A stretch of 41,667 nt of DNA from Stentor coeruleus (Eukaryota; Ciliophora; Heterotrichea; Heterotrichida; Stentoridae), in NCBI GenBank assembly GCA_001970955.1, contig MPUH01000651.1, forward strand, positions 1-41,667. Reading direction: 5' to 3'. The position numbers were made by a program, and so were the translations under genes. How positions within the stretch are numbered: the first letter of the stretch is position 1; each line of letters opens with the position of its first letter. The notes under the pieces were generated by a model. It had not been told where the DNA came from, did no database searches, and saw nothing but the letters and a program-made list of their open reading frames with translations. Positions 24,301 through 34,058 of the stretch are shown piece after piece.

Positions 24301-26500
24301 TTTTCATAACCGTATGCAGGCCATCTTGACTCATTTTCTTAATATCCTCATCCCATAAATTCCTTGTTGTTATAATATAACTTTTCAACCTATCATAAGT
24401 CTCTTCATATTTCTTATAAACTTCTTCCTTTCTTTTCAAAGCAGTTTCTTCCTCAATAAACGTCAAAAGGTCAATTTTAGCTTTTTCCTTCTGTATTCTT
24501 CCAATTAAAGCCCTAAACCATAAAGCACTTCCTCCTCCTCTAGGATGATATGTTGCAACAGGTGCTTCATTACGATTATCATATTCCTTTTTAACTAAAT
24601 CTAAGTCTTCACGGAATTTATCATATACAAATATAGCTTTTTTTTGAACATGCTGTTTAATTGGTTTTCTTTTAGCTAAAGAATCAAAAGCTTCTAGCAT
24701 TTCAACACCTTGATATACATTTGTCACACCTTGGAATGCAAATTCGATTATGTTTTTATACATGTTTTCTAAATGCTTCATTTTTAACTTGAATTTATTG
24801 TAATCGGTATGCCAATGGGTTATTTTTACATCAAGAATGTTGTAGTCTAAGGTCCGAATCCTGTCAATTTGCTTGTTAAAAGTACGCTCAATTTCTTGGA
24901 TGTTTTCAGTGATTTCTCTACCGCGAGTTCCCCCAAAATGAGGAAGGGCTTGGTTTTCTATGTCTTTACGGGCAAATTGAAGTTGTCCTTTACAGATTTG
25001 TTTGAGGTCGACACATCTTTGGACAAAAGCATCGACTTGTGAAAAAATCGACCCTTTATTGTAATTATCTTCTCCAGATTTCTCGATTGTGCTTTCAAAT
25101 ATTTTCTTCCAAGTAATTCCACACTGTTGGCTTTCTTTTAAATCCGCTTTGCACTTATTAACTTCATTACCTAACATATCTTGTATATCAATAATAGATA
25201 TACATCTGTTAATAATTTCATTTGATATTTTCCTAAAAAGCCCAGTAATTCTTTCACTTGTGTTATAATATAAAGAATTATTCCATATACCTAAAACTTT
25301 ATTCAACAAGTCTGGTATGAGTTTTTCAATATCCCTTGGTCTAGTTTGCCCAAGAAGTTTACAAGGTTCAATAAGAGTTTCTAAATGTAATAAATTATTC
25401 TCAGCTTCTTTCGCCCCTTGACCAATCTGCGATGCTAATTCATCAAATCTTTTCAAATAAGACGAGTCTGCTTTTTCTAATACTTTTAACACCCTTTGCA
25501 ATTCAGGTTTTACTAACTGGTCGTTAATTCTTGATAAGTTTCCTGTTCTAAGTTTCCAATGGTGTATCTCATCTAAAGGCCCAGCATTTTCATTTTCTTG
25601 TTGTGAGTCTTGATTATTTACCACATCACGTATTTGCCTAGTCCATCTTATAAGTGTTGATTCTAATCTTTGTACTAAATCTTTATCTTTAGCTGCAAGT
25701 TCAGGATCAGTAATATCTTCATTTGGTATATATAATATCGTGCTACCTTTTTGTTGATGTGAAGCTTCTGTTATATTGCCAATAAAGCTATGTAAACTGC
25801 CTAAGAACTCTTTTTTTACTGATTCAGGCCATTTCTGTTCTCTTTTTATGATATTGACAAAACCATTCATGTATTCTAAAAGGACATCTAAAGGACCTTT
25901 GTCAACAGTACCAAATATCACAAGCTCAGTTACGTTGTTTAAAGTGATTTTTTTAGGCAAATTCCCTGGTTTTATAAAATAAGTAAATCCTGAGCTTTCT
26001 TTGGAGTACTCAGGTGGACCTAAATAGTCCATTTGTAAACCTTCACCTTCTAAAACCCAGAAGTATAAAGCGTTTTCTTCGTCTTGGTTTAGGAAATTGT
26101 CTACATTTTCGTTGTAATCGTTTTTCCACATTTCATGATTGTAGTCGTCAAGTTCAATTTTTGATTTCACCCACTCAATTAATGGGTTGGTTGGAATGAA
26201 GAATTTCTCTGCAGGGGCCTCTTGTCGATGTTCAAGATGCATTTCTCCTTCTATTTCTTGATCAAGAAGTTCTTCTGCTTGTTTATCTTCTTCTTCATGA
26301 GCATCTCTATTCGAATCTGCCATTGGGTTTGCATCAATAGAATTTTCTGCATGGCTTGGGGATATCGATTCAGGGTCAACTAAGTCATGTGGTTCAATAG
26401 CTTCTCCTAATCTTGGTGATTGGCTGAAACCTTCTGAATTCTGCATAATTTTCGGTTCTTGTTCAATCATGGGAACATTCCCACTTTCTTCTTCGGCCAT
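12379..26500 (-). CDS. DNAH2: Axonemal dynein heavy chain, DNAH2 / I1(f) 1-beta type
   Basis: One gene runs from ATG (26498-26500) to TAA (12379-12381). Removing the 61- and 108-nt assembly overlaps near 23200-23480 leaves 4,651 codons in one frame. Parts in order: acidic disordered start; DHC_N1 tail to about residue 1050; linker; AAA1 P-loop GPAGTGKTET at 20302-20331 (near residue 2000) with CLDEFNRIE Walker B near 20160-20190; AAA2 GQALSGKST near 19460-19500; AAA3 GSTGTGKTA near 18480-18512; AAA4 GVGGSGRHS near 17405-17450; stalk and microtubule-binding domain about 16060-16760; AAA5, AAA6 and the dynein C-terminal domain ending WIKRGTALLLSIDS. Tail segments such as SIFSQVDAFVQRC, NTSERITGLFRK and NKAINGD match my memory of DNAH2. 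That protein is the 1-beta chain of the two-headed inner-arm I1/f dynein, which controls ciliary waveform. Dynein identity is certain; the subtype is likely. Confidence 0.93.
23143..23263. repeat. Assembly overlap around N at 23203 (60-nt copies)
   Basis: Bases 23143-23202 and 23204-23263 are identical. The extra 61 nt shift the frame and falsely divide the dynein gene. Reading through the left copy gives IINKIIDINKSVYK, continuing to FTQQRSLASQKFDKLPS and the downstream half without a stop. Confidence 0.97.
23263..23477. repeat. Assembly overlap around N at 23370 (107-nt copies)
   Basis: Bases 23263-23369 and 23371-23477 match except for one substitution (gctcatc versus gttcatc). The extra 108 nt are in frame and add 36 false residues to dynein. 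Confidence 0.96.
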
Positions 26501-26561
26501 TTATTTTGTAAATAACTGCTAGGTAAATCTGATATCTATATAAGCTTTAATATATAATACA
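26501..26561. promoter_or_regulatory. 61-bp bidirectional intergenic region (dynein / kelch)
   Basis: Only 61 bp separate the divergent start codons of the dynein and kelch genes. Both promoters and 5' leaders must lie in it or overlap the genes. It is almost pure A/T with a TATATAAG-like stretch near 26537-26544 in the kelch direction. No specific factor site can be named. Confidence 0.6.
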
Positions 26562-28094
26562 ATGCTAGAAAGAGATACACCTGAAGAACTTCCCTCTGAC
26601 AAATTGGAATTGAAGCTTTTTAGAAAATCACCACTTGGGACAAGAATAGATGAAAACTGCTTAAGCCCTTTGACTACAAGGGAAATATTGTATCAAAAAA
26701 GGTCACAAGCTAAAAGAATGATAAAAGAAAAAGAAGAGCTTAGAAGTTTAGCTAATAAAAGCTATACTATGGAATACTCAGCAAGTCCGTTAAGAACTGT
26801 GCATATGCCTTTTATAAAAGTTTCTTATAAAAAAAACAAAAAGAAAAACTTAGATGTGAACTCTTCTAATAGTGAAGTTGATGAGTATTTACCTACTGAT
26901 GATGAATCTCACCTTTTCCCTGAGTTTTGTGAAGTTTTTTGGACTAGACTTGATTGTGTGGGTTGGAAACCTGAAAGCAGTCAACAATTGTCAATGGTTG
27001 TTGTCCAGAATAAAGTATTCCTTATTGGAGGGATAAGCAGAAGCATTATTGGTGATGTTAATGTTTTTATACCAGCTTATAAAAGGTGGGAGAAAATACA
27101 GACAATTGGAGTTGAAAGCGAACCTAGATTCGGACATTCTACCGTTGAATATAAACAGAAAATTTATTTGTTTGGAGGTGGGACTGACTTTAATGCAGTG
27201 CATAAACTTAGAGAATGCTTAAATGGGGTTAAAGTTCTTAACACTGAGAATTTTGAAATCAGTAATCTGAAGTGCTCAGGGAGTTATATAACAACAAGAA
27301 AACAACATTGTTGCGCTATAGTTGGAAAACATATGTTTATCCATGGAGGAATGAACCAAAAAAACAACCTTCTAGACGACGCATCAATACTAAATCTAGA
27401 AAAATCCCATTGGAAACTCTTAAGTATAAAAGGTCTTGGACCAGGATACTGTGGTTTTCATACAGCAGTAACTATTTTACACCCATCTCAAAAACCTGCA
27501 TCAAGTATATACAAACTACCAAATCTAAAAAAAAATCAAGAAACACATACTGGGATTTATATTTTTGGAGGAATAAATAGAGAAAGAAAAGCTACAAATA
27601 ATTTGTTTCTGCTAAAAATTGGCACTAAACAACTAACATGGATAACACCTGAAACCAAAGGTACACCTCCATCACCAAGATTTCAACATTCAATGAGTTA
27701 TAATGAGAAACTTGATATATTAGTTATATTTGGAGGTAGAGTTGATATAGTTAACACCCAACATTATACTTGTTTTAATGATGTTTTTATACTTAGAATA
27801 CAGGATTGGACGTGGATTACAATTAAAGTACTTGGAAACGTCCCAACACCTCGATCAGGTCATGCATCAGTATCTTATGGAACTAAGATTTATGTATTTG
27901 GAGGTGTAGGGACATCAGCTTATTGTAGTAGTAATTTGTATGTGTTAGAATTAAATCAGAAAACAGCTCGGCATCTTATTGAAGATGAAGAAAGAAGAAA
28001 AGCTAAAGAGCTTGAAGTTGAGACTATGAGGACAAAAAGAGTGGAGTTTCAGCAGGAAGAGAGAAAAAAAGGTGGGTTTAGGAATAGTGAATAA
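26562..28094 (+). CDS. Kelch-repeat beta-propeller protein
   Basis: The frame has 510 codons from ATG to TAA. Residues 1-120 are a basic, charged, probably disordered extension. From about 125 to 480 there are five to six kelch blades, each with a hydrophobic strand followed by a glycine pair: KVFLIGG, KIYLFGGG, HMFIHGG, GIYIFGG, ILVIFGG, KIYVFGG. PRFGH/PRFQH/PRSGH motifs sit in the preceding strands. A charged helical tail (EERRKAKELEVE) ends the protein. Kelch propellers are protein-interaction scaffolds. Its divergent pairing with an axonemal dynein gene across 61 bp would fit co-expression during ciliogenesis, but that role is inferred. No BTB or F-box domain is present. The family member is not identified. 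Confidence 0.88.
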   Translation: MLERDTPEELPSDKLELKLFRKSPLGTRIDENCLSPLTTREILYQKRSQAKRMIKEKEELRSLANKSYTMEYSASPLRTVHMPFIKVSYKKNKKKNLDVNSSNSEVDEYLPTDDESHLFPEFCEVFWTRLDCVGWKPESSQQLSMVVVQNKVFLIGGISRSIIGDVNVFIPAYKRWEKIQTIGVESEPRFGHSTVEYKQKIYLFGGGTDFNAVHKLRECLNGVKVLNTENFEISNLKCSGSYITTRKQHCCAIVGKHMFIHGGMNQKNNLLDDASILNLEKSHWKLLSIKGLGPGYCGFHTAVTILHPSQKPASSIYKLPNLKKNQETHTGIYIFGGINRERKATNNLFLLKIGTKQLTWITPETKGTPPSPRFQHSMSYNEKLDILVIFGGRVDIVNTQHYTCFNDVFILRIQDWTWITIKVLGNVPTPRSGHASVSYGTKIYVFGGVGTSAYCSSNLYVLELNQKTARHLIEDEERRKAKELEVETMRTKRVEFQQEERKKGGFRNSE

Positions 28095-28399
28095 TATGAT
28101 GAAGTAAATAAATATGAGCAGGATTAGGATTGCAAAAAGTAGAAATAATAAGACTAGAGTTTTTGTTGTATATTTCAATTGGAGTATTAGAGAGGGTTTT
28201 AGGTTTGGAGGAGAGATTGATGAATTTATTATAGGAATTTATGATGGGATATTTTTTCGAGATAAATAACTAGATTTAATATAATTCATTAGACTAGCTT
28301 ATTTAGTATTTAATATTAGGCTTTTAGACCCTAATGCCCTAGCCTAAAGCCGTATAAATAAACAACTCTTAGCTAGTTTTTATAATTAAAAAAAAAGTA
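28095..28399. other. Short intergenic stretch after the kelch gene
   Basis: The first 160 nt are G-rich on the plus strand, as in other 3' flanks here. No gene or clear structure is seen before the decayed minus-strand gene. Confidence 0.5.
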
Positions 28400-29439
28400 T
28401 CACTCATTACAAAAATCTATGTTTTCAATAAAAACTAGCGAATGATATGATTTTCTCTTTATCAAAAACTGAAAATACATTTGATTTTTAGTTTTAGTTT
28501 GAAGAAATGATTTTCTGCAACCAACAAGTAAAATAAGGAAAATTTCAGCTATAACTTTTTCTAAGTTAATGACTATAAAATTAGAAGATTCTTAATTAAC
28601 TATTGATATTATATGAGATTCTCTTTAAGTTTAAATAACCCTTTACATGGTTTATCATTATCTTCAAAAATCCGTCTTGAGATATAATTTAAGAAGGGCA
28701 TTTTGTGTTTAGGCACCCTTAAAGTTCAATATTTTACATATTATAAACATTTCAATTAAGAATTTATCATTTTTACTTATGAATCTCTAAGAGGTTCATA
28801 GTCATAGAAAGCCACAATGAAAAAATAATTTTTTTAAATATTTTCTCTGATTATTTTGAACTTCTTAAAGATTTTCAATAATTTTTATATAGTAAAACCA
28901 GTCGTACTCAGCACCTAATTGACCCAATAATCTTAATTATAGTTTTCTCGCATTTTTTCTATAATTTTACATTTTCAACTTTAACTTTTTCTGCATATTT
29001 ACCTATGATTTCCTCATTCCTTTTGTTGGCTTTACGTTTTTTTTTTTCACACTCTTCATAATCAGTTTATTTGTCTTTTGAAATAGTATTGGGTCAGTTT
29101 GATTTACCATAATAGTCCAAGCGGGTATAAATTGAAATATTAAAATTTACTCTTTTTGACACATTTAAAAGTGGATATTTTACTAATTGACTATTTAAAA
29201 AATTTTCAAATATTTGGCATTGTAAGCTTTGGTATGAAGATTTTTTTATTGAGAATATAAGTAGAAGCTCATATTAATTATAGTTTAATGTTAGAAAAAA
29301 TCAGTTTTTTTATATAGCGAGATTTTAAATATTAACCTATAAGATAATGTTGCCATACCTTCTAGAGTTAAAGTACTTTCACTATAAAGCCAATGATCTT
29401 AGTCTCAGGGTATGAAGCTTGAATGTTCTCTTGTTCCAT
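28400..29439 (-). pseudogene. Decayed protein gene, family not identified
   Basis: A start-like block at 29439 (MEQENIQASYPETKIIGF) is followed on the same strand by coding-like blocks in shifting frames. These are STLTLEGMATLSYRLIFK, then DYEECEKKKRKANKRNEE with IIGKYAEKVKVENVKL, then LLGQLGAEYDWFYYIKII, then MPFLNYISRRIFEDND with KPCKGLFKLKENL (28701-28609), then NLEKVIAEIFLILLVGC near the end (TGA at 28400-28402). In-frame TAA and TAG codons and frame shifts separate the blocks, so no intact protein can be made. The amino-acid texture is unlike the surrounding spacer. I do not recognise the family. It could also be several unrelated fragments. It lies head to head with the CFAP20 pseudogene. 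Confidence 0.45.
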
Positions 29440-29663
29440 TTCTAGCAGTTTCAACAAAATATAAAAGTTTTTATGCTAAAAAAAAATACCTCAAAGCATA
29501 TCATACTATAAAAAAACTATACAAAAACTTATTTCCTCACATTTTATACTCATTTACTCTAAACTCAACCTAAAAACCCTTAATTTCCCCAATCAATCCT
29601 ATAAAAAAAATATCCTCCTCTATTCTTATTAATAACTTCTTTCCTTAACCTTCCATAATAATA
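29440..29663. promoter_or_regulatory. Shared 5' region of two divergent pseudogenes
   Basis: These 224 nt separate the former start codons of the two decayed genes. From about 29470 the plus strand is A/C-rich and G-poor, the composition seen upstream of live genes in this window, so it is probably a relic promoter. Confidence 0.35.
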
Positions 29664-30230
29664 ATATTCAAAATAACATTCCAATCCAATTTCCTATCAA
29701 TCTTATACAGCATCAGAAGCAACACTAAACAAATCCGGGATAAAAGCGTTCTTAATTATCATAAAAATTGAATAACCGACACAAACATCCAAAATTCAGT
29801 TTTAAAAATATAGACTCTAACATCTCAACAACTTTTACTACCCGCTCATCAGATTTAAATCAAACCTTAGGTAAAAAGCTCCCTTTTCTCATAAAAATAA
29901 TTAAAAACTAAAAAAATATTTCACATTTGAAGTCCAAGTTCTTGATGGAAAAAACATAAGAAAACGTTTTAAAGCCTCAAATTATCAAAGTACAACTAGA
30001 ATTAAACCATTTATATGTACAATGCTTATACTTTAAATGAAGAGTGAAATCATATTCAATTCAATTTGTCTGATTTTACTAGAAAAGTATATGGGAATAA
30101 TTATATAAAACTCTGCGTGTACAGTTACATACTAATTGTCGCCTTAGGATATTTATTTTCTGATAAATTGTATTTAGAAGAAAAGTTGCCACTTAAGTTT
30201 AAGTTGTTTTTGTATTTGCAGAAACAGTGA
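29664..30230 (+). pseudogene. CFAP20: CFAP20 (BUG22/GTL3) pseudogene
   Basis: The whole length of CFAP20, a conserved axonemal protein of about 193 residues, can be followed with no large gap. Conserved blocks in order: [124 protein letters not shown], stop at 30228-30230. Lesions: the start codon is ATA (29664); TGA at 29769-29771; one-base losses near 29811, 29909, 30032 and 30110; Trp to TGA at 30045-30047; a one-base gain near 30150. CFAP20 is an inner-junction and basal-body protein needed for ciliary beating, so an intact copy should exist elsewhere. The many separate lesions rule out a single sequencing error. Confidence 0.93.
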
Positions 30231-30359
30231 AGTTTATAATTTTACGTAAAAATTGATGTTTTTTTTTTGAGTCAAATGAGTGTTTTATTAGATTGGAAAT
30301 CCGAGGAATGGTGTGGATGTTATGGGATGGGATAATAGTTATTGGATAGCATTGAGGAT

Positions 30360-31289
30360 ATGGATAGAAAGGATAGGTATTGTAGCATTTGTCATATTGA
30401 GTTTAGTATTTGGGGAGTAAGGAAGTTAGTTTGTGGGTTTTGTTTTAGACCGGTTTGCTGTAGATGTTCTATGCACAAAGCTTACAATTCTGAGTCAAGA
30501 ATGATAAAGCGCAAGTGTGATACTTGCCACAGCGAATTCATCAAAGAATCTGTAGTAACCCAGCATCGTATCGAGCTTGAAAGATTGAAATTTGAGATCT
30601 CAAACCTGCAAAAAAGACTAGACTCAGAATCAATCACAATTGAAAAAGAGAGAAAAAGTATCGAAGAACTTAATAGCATAATCGAAGAAACTAAAGAAGA
30701 ATTTACTAGCAGGGAACACGAAATGCAAGAAGAAATAAAAAACCTTGAACAAGAATTAGAAAAAGTTAATTCAGAATACAAAGAATTGTTATCAAGAATG
30801 GAATTTCTAACAGTACAAAACCATAAACTTGATGTCAAAATCCATAACTTGATAGAACAAAATGAGGACTTTTCAATCAGACCAATAGGTCAGGTATATG
30901 AGAAAATTTTACATATAAAGAAAGATATAAAGGATTTGAATTTGAAATTACAGTCAAATTGTATTAAAAGTCCATTGAAGAAAGATAATAGTGTTGCTAG
31001 AATAAAAGAGGAGATTTCAAATTTAAGAAATGAAAAGAATAGGATTATAAACAAAATAACTGAATTCAAAGAAGTTGAAAGTATAAAAGAATCTAATATA
31101 TCAATGCTTTTGACTACACTTTCTAACAACTCAACAGCTCCAGACTTAAATATTATTTACAAGAGCTTTGAAGATGAGGAACTTTTTAGACAACAGCAAG
31201 ATCAGATTGAAGAGCTCAGGTTAAAAATAGCTAGAAAGATAAGAAGGAATGAGTTTGAAAACAAACGCTGTATGTGTGAGATAGTCTAA
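30360..31289 (+). CDS. FYVE-like zinc finger plus coiled-coil protein
   Basis: A 309-residue protein starts at the ATG at 30360. The frame opens 18 nt earlier at a non-ATG codon just after a TAG. Residues 5-60 hold four Cys pairs spaced like a FYVE-type double-zinc finger: CSIC, CGFC, CCRC, CDTC. The phosphoinositide-binding RRHHCR signature is reduced to RKLVC, so PI3P binding is doubtful. From about residue 65 to the end the protein is coiled coil. It therefore looks like a FYVE-related membrane-traffic or tethering adaptor, but a RING-like or structural zinc finger is also possible. The 5' flank is unusual: it is G-rich, contains a 19-codon upstream ORF (30276-30335), and is immediately preceded by the CFAP20 relic. 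Confidence 0.8.
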   Translation: MDRKDRYCSICHIEFSIWGVRKLVCGFCFRPVCCRCSMHKAYNSESRMIKRKCDTCHSEFIKESVVTQHRIELERLKFEISNLQKRLDSESITIEKERKSIEELNSIIEETKEEFTSREHEMQEEIKNLEQELEKVNSEYKELLSRMEFLTVQNHKLDVKIHNLIEQNEDFSIRPIGQVYEKILHIKKDIKDLNLKLQSNCIKSPLKKDNSVARIKEEISNLRNEKNRIINKITEFKEVESIKESNISMLLTTLSNNSTAPDLNIIYKSFEDEELFRQQQDQIEELRLKIARKIRRNEFENKRCMCEIV

Positions 31290-32087
31290 AAGTGTATATA
31301 ATATTAATTATAACTAATATAATTAGATGTTTTATTAGATGCTTTATTAGATGTTTTTAGATTTTTAACAAAGGAAATATTTTTTCTAAAGAGATTTTCT
31401 ATAATATTAAAAATAAATAATTATTTGGTGTCTGAAATTGATGAATCGGACAATGTATTAGTAAGTGAATATTTACTAGAGCATGTTATAAAGTGGTTTG
31501 GGCATTATACTGAAAGAAAAAAAATTATGGTTATTAGATTAGGTAGTTTTTATTATTTTATATTTTGCATTTGGTATGAAGCAAGTGGTTTGCTATTTTT
31601 GATATCTAAAACCGTTTAGGACTTAGTCGATGCAAATATAAAAATTTATCACCCTTTCAAGATCTTTCTAAAACCTGATATCATAGAATTATCCAAGTCT
31701 CCCAAATCTATCTTTATATTCAAAAAATACCCAAAGCCTGAATATCAGCCAGCTCCATACATAATTTCATTAAACAATTCAAAAAGTCCTTGAAAAGTTG
31801 AAATCGGCATTAAACACAAAGATAAAAACCTCATCATTCCTAAATTCCTCAATAAATATCATTTAAAATCAAAACTAAATTCCATCAACAAAAAGCAAAG
31901 AATAAAATTTTCTCAATAATCATAAATACTTCATGATCTCTACAACATAAAAATCATAAAAAATCACTAAACCCATCATCAAATTATAATTTTCACCAAA
32001 AACATCAAAATACACTAGTTTTAATTTTCAATAAAAATACATGAATTCTTTGCATATAAAAAACCCTAACCCATTATAAATCACATA
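31290..32087. other. Intergenic region with an ATG-less open frame
   Basis: From 31323 to 31619 the plus strand is open for about 98 codons (includes SEYLLEHVIKWFGHYTERKK) but has no ATG until very late. It starts in a three-copy 12-nt repeat (attagatgtttt type, 31322-31357). It may be a gene relic or chance. From about 31640 to 32087 the plus strand is A/C-rich, the 5' flank of the next gene. Confidence 0.4.
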
Positions 32088-32720
32088 ATGATTTTTAACC
32101 TCCACCCTAAATCAAGTTCCAATAGTTCAAGGAATACATGCAAAAAAGGTCATTCTTGGAACCGCCTACACACTTTTACTCCAAACAAAAGCAAGTATCA
32201 TCCAAATTCTTATATACTAAAACCTGAGTCTACAATAATATCACAGCCACTTACTAAAAAAAGCATAAATTCAAACTACTTTCCTAGTATGTATCTAATA
32301 CCTGGACAAAATCAAGCATTAAAACCAACTAACACTTCTTTAACTAAAGAGCAAGATTTCATGACCATTAATGAATTGCTCATGCTTGAAGAAGAACTCT
32401 TTGATGAAAAACCTCATTATAAGCCATTACCTAAACAAACCCCTAAAACTACAAAAGCTTTACCTTTGAGTATTCAATTAAAAGGAATGAGGATAAATGT
32501 TAGATATATAAAAACTTCAGAAGGGAAAAGATCAAGGCAAATGAGTAATAGGAGTTTTGTTAAAGAGATGAAAAATCCTATTTCTATAGGAAGAAGAGCT
32601 TTTTCTGTGAATAAAAATAATATGAAAAAGAAAAGACATGATACACCTACTCCTTGGGATATTGATAAGCAAGTTGATAGTCTTGAAAGTGCAAGAAAAG
32701 TGGGGTTTATGAGGTTTTAA
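32088..32720 (+). CDS. Hypothetical basic protein
   Basis: The frame has 210 codons from ATG to TAA. The protein is basic and rich in Ser, Asn, Lys and Pro, with no signal peptide, membrane segment or known domain. Residues 1-85 look disordered. A short acidic helix (MTINELLMLEEELFDEK) lies near residue 95. The second half is Arg/Lys-rich and ends in WDIDKQVDSLESARKVGF, which may be a binding helix. It has a real ATG, a G-poor 5' flank and a G-rich 3' flank like other genes here, which supports it being functional. I do not recognise a family. Confidence 0.65.
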   Translation: MIFNLHPKSSSNSSRNTCKKGHSWNRLHTFTPNKSKYHPNSYILKPESTIISQPLTKKSINSNYFPSMYLIPGQNQALKPTNTSLTKEQDFMTINELLMLEEELFDEKPHYKPLPKQTPKTTKALPLSIQLKGMRINVRYIKTSEGKRSRQMSNRSFVKEMKNPISIGRRAFSVNKNNMKKKRHDTPTPWDIDKQVDSLESARKVGFMRF

Positions 32721-33092
32721 GCATTTTTAAAGAAAGTTTTATGTAGAATGTTATATAATGATATTTTTATGATAAAGGGAAATTAAAAATAGGTAGATTT
32801 TATTATAACACCCTAGGATTGATGTTCTGAATAGGGAATATTTTTAGGGTTTTTTGATTTTTTAATTGAGGATTAGAATTTTTGGGGATTTAGTAAAAGT
32901 TGGGCAATTATTCATGAATATGGAATTAGGCTTTTTTGTAATTTTTACTAGGAAAAATTTTTGGGTTTAAGGTTTAGAGATTTTTTGTATTGGGTTAGGT
33001 TTTTATGTGTGTATTTTAGGCTAAAGGTGTGGCTTTAAAGGGTTTTATTGGAATGAAAATGATGATTAGCATAATTTTAAAAAGTTAAAATA
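32721..33092. other. Spacer between two convergent genes
   Basis: The plus strand is G/T-rich for about 340 nt. No ORF, hairpin terminator or repeat stands out. Both genes must form their mRNA 3' ends here. Confidence 0.5.
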
Positions 33093-34058
33093 TTATGTTT
33101 TTTCTCTTGTGCTTGGCAGACCACTAGTTAGGCATTCTCCTTTTATCGGCTCTACTTTTTCATTGAAATTTATTAATTGTTTTTGAAGGCTGTCTATGTG
33201 TGTCGTAATTTTATTTATACGATTTTCAATTCGATGAATATTAAGATCTTTAGTATTTGCGCTTTTATATGAGGAAATTGCATTATTTTTATGTTTTTTT
33301 ATAATGCGGTTTGATATTGAAATATTATTTTTCTTTAGCTTAGTTTCTGTTTTCGTGTTGTTTAGTTTTGGTTTACTATCAATCCGTGGGGAAAGTAAAG
33401 GAGAGATTAGAGTTGTCACATCTTTAGACCTTGAAAGGGTTTTGCAACGTGTATGCTTAACTTTAATTTTTTCTTTATTAATTTTAACATTACTCGAAGT
33501 AACTTCACTTGATCTTTTTAACTGTGGCTGGGCAATTGAACAAGAGTACATAAAACTTAAATTTGTATTAAGAAACTTTTCCCTAACAATATTCCATCCA
33601 AGCTGATAATAAGCTAATGAATCCTGTGGTTTTTTTAAATATATAAGTTCAGCTGATATATTATAATAAAGTATACACAAAAGTTCTTCTTGTTTGTTTT
33701 GGGTTTTTAGTAGGCTTAAGGATTTTAATAGAAATTTATACGCGTTTTTATGATCTGAAAGTAATGATAAGACTGCTGCTAGATTGATTAAAGTTGCAGA
33801 TGTATGTAAATCGTTCATATTGTCTTTGTATAAAACTGCTTGTTTAAGTAGTTCTAATGCTTGTTTGTTTAAGTTCATCCTACTATTAACACAAGCTAAA
33901 GTGTTTAGGGCTGAGATTTTGACGTTAATAGGCAATGAATTATCTGTCAGTGCTGATTCAAGTAAAAGCTTAGCTTCTTCGTTCTTTCTCATAGAAAGTA
34001 ATTCAGGAAGTTTTTTACTTATCCTGACATGAGGTCTTGGTGAATTTTGATCTGACAT
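33093..34058 (-). CDS. TPR-repeat protein
   Basis: The protein has 321 residues from ATG to TAA. Residues about 15-170 contain three to four tetratricopeptide-like helix pairs, for example ALNTLACVNSRMNLNKQALE, LINLAAVLSLLSDHKNAYKF and YYNISAELIYLKKPQDSLAY. Residues 180-270 are a basic, Ser/Thr/Lys-rich linker. A short coiled coil (HRIENRINKITTHIDSLQKQ) precedes the C-terminus. TPR arrays are protein-binding scaffolds; in ciliates this layout is common in basal-body and kinase-associated proteins, but nothing here fixes the role. It is convergent with the hypothetical gene to its left. Confidence 0.78.
   Translation of the reverse strand: MSDQNSPRPHVRISKKLPELLSMRKNEEAKLLLESALTDNSLPINVKISALNTLACVNSRMNLNKQALELLKQAVLYKDNMNDLHTSATLINLAAVLSLLSDHKNAYKFLLKSLSLLKTQNKQEELLCILYYNISAELIYLKKPQDSLAYYQLGWNIVREKFLNTNLSFMYSCSIAQPQLKRSSEVTSSNVKINKEKIKVKHTRCKTLSRSKDVTTLISPLLSPRIDSKPKLNNTKTETKLKKNNISISNRIIKKHKNNAISSYKSANTKDLNIHRIENRINKITTHIDSLQKQLINFNEKVEPIKGECLTSGLPSTREKT

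Noticed and set aside
12379..26500. Two separate dynein genes, a tail-only and a motor-only protein
   Set aside because: The break is a duplicated 60-nt overlap around N at 23203; removing it joins both halves in one frame.
1100..29125. Shared TTGGACTATTATGG near 1100 and near 29110 as evidence of a duplicated gene
   Set aside because: A 14-nt match is expected by chance in 41 kb of AT-rich DNA, and the flanks do not align.
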